From the NCBI GenBank assembly GCA_025890175.1, contig JANPYM010000023.1, positions 1 through 64,000 of the forward strand: 64,000 bases of DNA, in the 5' to 3' direction. The notes under the pieces were generated by a model that ran no database searches, had not been told where the DNA came from, and saw only the letters and a list, made by a program, of their open reading frames with translations. The position numbers and the translations under genes are program-made. This stretch comes from Ciborinia camelliae. Lineage: Eukaryota; Ascomycota; Leotiomycetes; Helotiales; Sclerotiniaceae. This document shows, one piece after another, positions 58,841-64,000 of the stretch (within the stretch, counting starts at the first letter, position 1; every line of letters begins with the position of its first letter).

Positions 58841-60482
58841 ATGGCTAAGACCAAGGAACCAAAGGCTGCTAAGGCTTCCAAGAAGACTGAGGTCAAACCA
58901 CCCACCACTGTCAAGAATGCTGCAGTTATCAAGCCATCTCAATCACCAAAAGCTAAATCCAAACAGACCACAAAGGCTACCGCCACCAAGGCCAAGCCAG
59001 CCCCAAAGCCAGTCAAGAAGGCTGCCACCCCATCATCATCATCCGAGAGCGACTCCGCCTCTGACTCTGGTTCCGATTCCGAGTCTGAGGAGGAGAAGCC
59101 AGCCCCAGTCAAGGCTACCAAGGCCAAGGCTGCTAAGGTCGCTGAGAAGAAAGAGGTAGAATCCTCTGAATCCTCATCATCGGAATCTGAATCAGAATCT
59201 GAGGATGATTCCTCTTCCTCATCATCTGAATCCGAGACTGACTCCAAACCCGCCGCAAAGCCTGCCAAGAAGGCTGCTGCTTCTGAAAGCGATGATAGTG
59301 ACGACTCAAGCGACTCCGACTCCGAGGAGGAGGCCAAGCCAGTAGTTGCTGCTGCCAAGAAGGTCAACGGTGCTGCCAAGCCAGTTGCCAAAGCTACTGT
59401 AAGTGATGTTAATCATTCTATCAACCTCATGATGAAGTCGGTAAACTAACTCGTATACAGAAGGAATCCGACTCCGATAGCTCTGACTCCTCTGACGAAG
59501 AAGAGAAGAAGGCATCTGGATCAGACTCTTCCGACTCCGATAGCGATGATTCCAGCGAGGCCGAAGCTGAAGCACCATCCAAGAAGCGCAAGGCTGAGGA
59601 TGAGCCAGAGGCATCTGCCAAGAAGACCAAGACCGAGGAGACCACTGGAGACGATGCTGGTGTCAAGAACTTGTTCGTTGGTAACTTGAGCTGGAACATT
59701 GATGATGAATGGCTCTACCGTGAGTTCGAAGAGTTCGGTGAGATCACTGGTGCTCGTGTCATCAGCGACAAGAACACTGGACGCTCCAAGGGTTTCGGTT
59801 ACGTCGAATTCGCTAAGTCATCCGATGCTGCCGCTGCTCTCGCTGCCAAGAAGGGTGCTCTCATCGATGGTCGTGAGGCCAACGTTGACTTCTCCACTCC
59901 CCGTGACAACACCGCACCAAAGGAGCGTGCTAACAACCGTGCTGCCCAATTCGGTGATGCCAAGAACCCACCTTCCGACACTCTCTTCCTCGGTAACCTT
60001 TCCTTCGATGCTGATGAGAACGTTGTTGGTGAGGCTTTCGGTGCCCACGGTACCGTTGTCAACGTCAGACTTCCTACTGACCAGTAAGTTCACTCACATA
60101 TGATATTTTTATCTTAATACTAACACTCATCAGGGAAACTGGTAACCCCAAGGGTTTCGGATATGTTACCTTCGGTTCCGTTGAAGATGCTACCGCTGCC
60201 TATGATGCTATGATGGGTGCCGATATTGCTGGTCGTCCAGTCAGACTTGACTATGCCACTCCCCGTCCAGAGCGCAGTGAAGGCGGTGGATTCGGTGGAC
60301 GTGGTGGCGGACGCGGCGGCGGTGGCCGTGGTGGCGGACGTGGTGGTGGACGTGGTGGATTTGGCGGACGTGGTGGCGGACGTGGCGGCGGTGACCGTGG
60401 TGGAAGAGGTGGTGGACGTGGAGGCAGCACTAACCGTGGTGGCTTCGGTGACTTCAAGGGAAAGAAGATGTCTTTCGAGTAA
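58841..60482 (+). CDS. NSR1: Nucleolin-like protein, NSR1/gar2 type
   Basis: Nucleolar RNA-binding protein for pre-rRNA processing and ribosome assembly. Three exons, 58841-59398, 59461-60083 and 60134-60482, join in frame to 509 aa. Residues 1-230 alternate Lys/Ala/Pro-rich blocks with acidic Ser clusters (SESDSASDSGSDSESEEE), which are casein-kinase-2-like sites. RRM1 has RNP2 LFVGNL (257-262) and RNP1 SKGFGYVEF (295-303). RRM2 has LFLGNL (361-366) and PKGFGYVTF (399-407). A GAR domain of RGG repeats fills about 445-490, a substrate for arginine methylation. The order acidic-Ser / RRM / RRM / RGG is diagnostic. Codon use is strongly biased to C-ending codons, fitting high expression. Confidence 0.95.
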
Positions 60483-61794
60483 GCTGATGGTATCATTTGA
60501 GGGTTACCATTGCCTGTCCGTACTTTGTCACACCTTGAGTACTCTTTAGAGATACTACGGTGTTGATCTGTGGGTCGTTGGCTTTGTGGGTTGTGGGCTC
60601 TTGACTTCTACTCCTTATGGAGAATGTGGGCTTTGAGACATGGCTTCTTCTTTCTTTGGATTCTTTCATCGGAAGAGAAGTTTACAACTTGTGGGCTTGA
60701 TTTACGTGGTCGTCGGCTTGTGGCTGTCCTGTTACGATACTTTTTGATACGAATATTCAGTGGGGGCGTTTGGGTCAGAACATTATGATCTGTGGGCTTT
60801 GAACATAATAAGAAGTTGGTATGATCCTTTCTTGTATCTTCGAATACTGGGAGAGGGGACTGGGCTTCATGTGGGCTTCCCGAGGGCATTTTGCACAAAA
60901 AGTTCTTTGTTTTCCTTGGCTTGGTGGAATGGTTCACGACAAATATTACCCGGGTTTTGCGAAGTCTCTCGCTAGACCAATGTATCATATGGTGAGTATC
61001 TTGCAATTGGTATTTCCCCTTGCTACTAGTATTTCACATTACGAATCAATTCAATAATAATTTAAAATATCTCTTCATGATGACTTGTAAAATGCTATGA
61101 GTGAGTGCATCTTGACTGCCAGTGTACCATATGGATACATGCCGATCGACTATCTTTTTTCTACTCGGGTGATTTGCTTTTAGATGATGGCTTGCTTGAT
61201 TGAATTGTTAGATAGTTCCTTCGATAGGAATATTCATCTAAGAACCTTTTAGAGCATGCTCTTATAATTTCCAGCAACGTCCACTTGAGAAAATCATACG
61301 TCCTTTTGTTTCCTTGGCCTTGTTTACTTGTTTAGTTGTTTACCAGCCCACCTGCAGTCACACGATCGATCGATCACCCGATTCAAATTCAAATTCAAAT
61401 TCACTTCACTTCACCCGACCATGATCCATCTCAGCATCCCGAGGTCCCATCATTCAAATGGATTCAAATCGACAGGTTCCGGGGAAGGCGTGCCGTAAAA
61501 GCCTAAAACTAAATGAAATGCATATGTGAGGTATCATGTCATCCCGAGGTCATATGCAGCTCGCAAACAAATCTTTCGTTCGGGATAGATGATGGGATGG
61601 GATGGGGGATAAGTTGAGGTGGATGGATTAGATGGGATGGGATTATACTGTGTTTTGTATTTTGGTATTGCAATGAGGGCGGGCTCAACAAGCACGGAAA
61701 CTTTCCAATCTCCAATCTCCAATCCCTCAAAGGTCAAGTCTCGACTTCAAGATACTAGTAACCCTCTGAAGAAATTGCCTTTTTTTTGACTAGG
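60483..61794. other. 3' flank of nucleolin gene and spacer, no gene seen
   Basis: 60570-60880 contains six or so copies of TGTGGGCT(T) or a one-base variant, unlike the surrounding sequence. Farther on are (AAATTC)n (about 61381-61402) and GGATGGGAT runs (about 61590-61640). ORFs at 60570-61057 and 61534-61737 do not look like protein. Confidence 0.55.
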
Positions 61795-62310
61795 TACTCA
61801 AGATTTCAAAATTCTTATACGCCCAAGTGGATTGATCCTAAGACCAAATTACTTCTTGATAGGCAGGTCTACGGGTAGTATTCGCTGCGAGTTATCTCCG
61901 CCTAAGTTGATCGGGTCGCCAACTTCTGAACCAACTTATCTATCTGCCACGAGCTCATATAGAGGACACTTTCAAAGTAATAGAGGGAGCAGATAGATAC
62001 TGCAGAATACCCAACCACTCTCCAGCATGCTATTAGCAGCGACAATATCTATACGGGGCAATTACTCCAACTCACTATTGGATTGTATGTATATTGATTA
62101 CAAACTAGGATTATGCCGGCCTATACATCTGAGAAACCTCCGAAATGCTTTGATTTGATTTCGAAAAGAAGATGGCGATACTGTCTTGTGGTGTGATGCC
62201 ATCTTCATCAACCAAGTGGACAATAACGAGAGAGAAGCATAAGTTACTCGCATGCACGAGGTGTACACTCAGGCAGAATCAGTCTTCTTGAGAGTTTGTC
62301 GAAAGTGCGT
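61795..62310 (+). pseudogene. HET-domain (heterokaryon incompatibility) gene relic
   Basis: Pieces of a HET domain are readable in order but in changing frames. SIRCELSPPKLIGSPTSEPTY (about 61880-61940) fits the start of the domain. HLRNLRNALI, then an in-frame TGA, then FRKEDGDTVLWCDAIFINQV (62130-62217) fits the WxDAICINQ core. VTRMHEVYTQAESVF (about 62244-62288) follows in a third register. The YEALSYxWG region is degraded. At least one stop and one or two frameshifts make an active protein impossible as read. The stop could come from a C-to-T change (CGA or CAA to TGA or TAA type), as in RIP. HET proteins act in fungal non-self recognition. Confidence 0.6.
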
Positions 62311-64000
62311 AGGGAGTCAACCCAACCCATATGAATTCAGAGATATCCCAATTGTACTTGGAAGGGGTCATATGCAGCAGTGAATGAATCATCTAGAATG
62401 ATGCTCATGACTCAAATGATTTTGAACCTCCATTCGAGGTGGGATAAACATCCAACTACAGACCTTTCTTCTTCTCCTTTTGGTAAGTAGATCATGCATG
62501 ATATGATATATGGATAGGTATATATAATGATGCTCACTCGGCACACTATACATCCACCTATCCCATCCCGTCCATTCATCCATATCTTGTCAACAAAACA
62601 TCAAACCCCTCAGGCCTTTGCCCTTTCCCCCCTCCCCTCTCTCTCTCTCTCTCCCACTCCCAAATCAACCCAAAACGCAAAAACAAAAGCCAAAAAACAT
62701 ACAACAGTGGGGATTCGCTGGTGGTCACCCACCCAACTACTAATCCACCGATCTGAAGCTTGTGTATGGCAGAGCGGACGGGATGCCCAATTCTTTTCAG
62801 TCTATGGTCGTATGTGACGGAGAGTTCCTTTTTCAAATAGATATATGCGTCTATATATTTATTAAGGAGGTTTGGTATGCTTGTATGAGGATATTGAATT
62901 GAACCTCCCTCCTCTTATTAAAATGAGGTATATCTCCATCCACCCAGATGTTATGCTTCTTTTGGTTGGTTGGTTGGTTGGAATTTGGTCGTGGTGTGGT
63001 GCTTGCTTGCTTGTTTACCTTGGATGGATGGAACTTCAGACACATATCTCTTAGTGTGCCTAGGTAATATGTTCTTCCCTACCCTGCCTCATTCGCGGGC
63101 CTCTCTACAGGAAACCCCCAACCTCACGGTCCAGTCCGTCCCGTAGACACCATCTCAGATATTCGCCCCCATAACTAAGCATCTAATATCTATTCGACTT
63201 CGCTATATCCATCTCTGATCCTACAGTTGATTGATACCGTGCCGATGGAATTTATTCAGAGATGGAAAAAGAGCGTATTTGTGTACCTAAGTAAGAACAT
63301 AAGTGTTTTTGTTTGAATTCTTTAAGTTGTAATATATGGAAGATTGAACAAACCATTCATAAGATGGAAAAAAATTAAAATGATGTATAAATCACTTGGA
63401 TTATCACTCGATAGTCAATGAAAATTTGAGAAAACTGTGAGAATCGTTCAGGTTGTTTTCCCTCTACCCCTTCATTTAGGCCGCTTAACACTTAGATGGA
63501 CCTGGGTCTATCTATTAGATACAACACCTACAATCTATAATTAAATACAGTAATGAAAAATTTCCCTTGACCTCAATAACTTGTAAGGTAGGGTTTGGAT
63601 GTAACTTTCACTCGAAAATTTCATTTTCAATTAGAGATGATTTTTAACTAATTATTATACTCTGTAAAAATTGCTTGTTGTTCATAGGGTTGATTTTGCG
63701 GTCATTTCAAAACACACAAGATAGAACAAGAACACCCCAAACTTTTTATTTGGACTTCGAAGTACCGGTACTCCTGCAGATCTGGAAAAATTGGAAAGTT
63801 AGAAGAAATGAAATGGGAGTGATGAAGAGAATATATAGGGAAGTAATTCCTTTATACTTGTTTCTTTTTGAATTTTCAATACAGTGCTATGCTTTCCTTC
63901 ATAACAACCAACACGTTTGTTTAGATGATGCATCTTTTCGCAACTCGCAATGCTGAAAATAGAGCAACGAGGATCCCCATCATGGATGCTTATCGGTAGC
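62311..64000. other. Terminal spacer, no intact gene seen
   Basis: After the HET relic the sequence holds TATATA/ATGATATAT patches and a CT microsatellite (62636-62653). GGTTGGTTGG (62962-62981) and ATGGATGG runs also occur. The ORFs (62527-62836, 63675-63956) lack domain features; the last could be the edge of a gene outside the window, but nothing supports that. Confidence 0.5.
62636..62653. repeat. (CT)n microsatellite
   Basis: A short CT-dinucleotide run following CCCCTCCCCT. Confidence 0.8.

Noticed and set aside
58841..59449. Treating the acidic Ser-rich ORF as a separate gene ending at 59449
   Set aside because: A GTAAGT donor at 59399 and an acceptor at 59460 join it in frame to the RRM exons of the nucleolin-like protein.

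Overview
The window looks like a scaffold from the nuclear genome of a filamentous ascomycete (Pezizomycotina). A leotiomycete is my best guess, but the sequence does not settle it. The evidence is short GT-AG introns of roughly 45-150 nt with CTAAC-type branch points, fungus-specific gene families (PTH11-type receptor, palC, sedolisin, HET domain), and about 15 kb of extremely AT-rich DNA typical of repeat-induced point mutation (RIP).

Layout. (1) 1 to about 15,500: AT-rich RIP isochore with no intact gene. It carries mutated copies of at least one dispersed repeat whose copies differ almost only by C/T and G/A transitions. Near its edge are a short TG...CA element with a 5-bp target-site duplication (14877-15034, a solo-LTR-like insertion) and an LTR-end fragment (about 15460-15529). 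(2) 15.5-23.3 kb: metabolic genes. These are HPPK-DHPS folate synthesis (FOL1, minus), a peroxisome-targeted nitronate monooxygenase (plus) and an APC-family amino-acid/GABA-type permease (minus). (3) 25-48 kb: accessory genes. These are a PTH11-like seven-TM protein, a SAM methyltransferase, a subtilase locus with apparent frameshifts, a single-pass membrane protein of unknown function, an unknown protein with a repetitive N terminus, a cytochrome P450, a secreted sedolisin, a DUF4267 membrane protein and an unknown multi-exon protein. No polyketide synthase, peptide synthetase or terpene synthase core gene is present, so I do not call a metabolite cluster. (4) 48.8-60.5 kb: conserved housekeeping genes. 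These are palC (ambient-pH signalling), a small disordered protein, a histone-fold TFIID-type subunit divergent from TAF7, mitochondrial ribosomal protein mL54, a complex I 12-kDa subunit (NDUFB10 family) and nucleolin-like NSR1/gar2. (5) 60.5-64 kb: no intact gene, but a broken HET-domain relic at about 61.8-62.3 kb.

One structural caution: 54344-56051 and 56062-57767 are the same about 1.7-kb sequence on both sides of a 10-N gap. They differ only in two G-run lengths. This is almost certainly unmerged contig ends, so the second mL54 gene is an artefact.

Exon coordinates were derived by hand from splice signals, reading-frame continuity and family consensus. No database search was run. I did not find a convincing novel biological system. 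The most unusual items are the RIP-graded palindromic repeat, the three-hairpin solo-LTR-like element, the paired TFIID-subunit promoter, the decaying subtilase and HET loci, and the repeat-bearing unknown protein.
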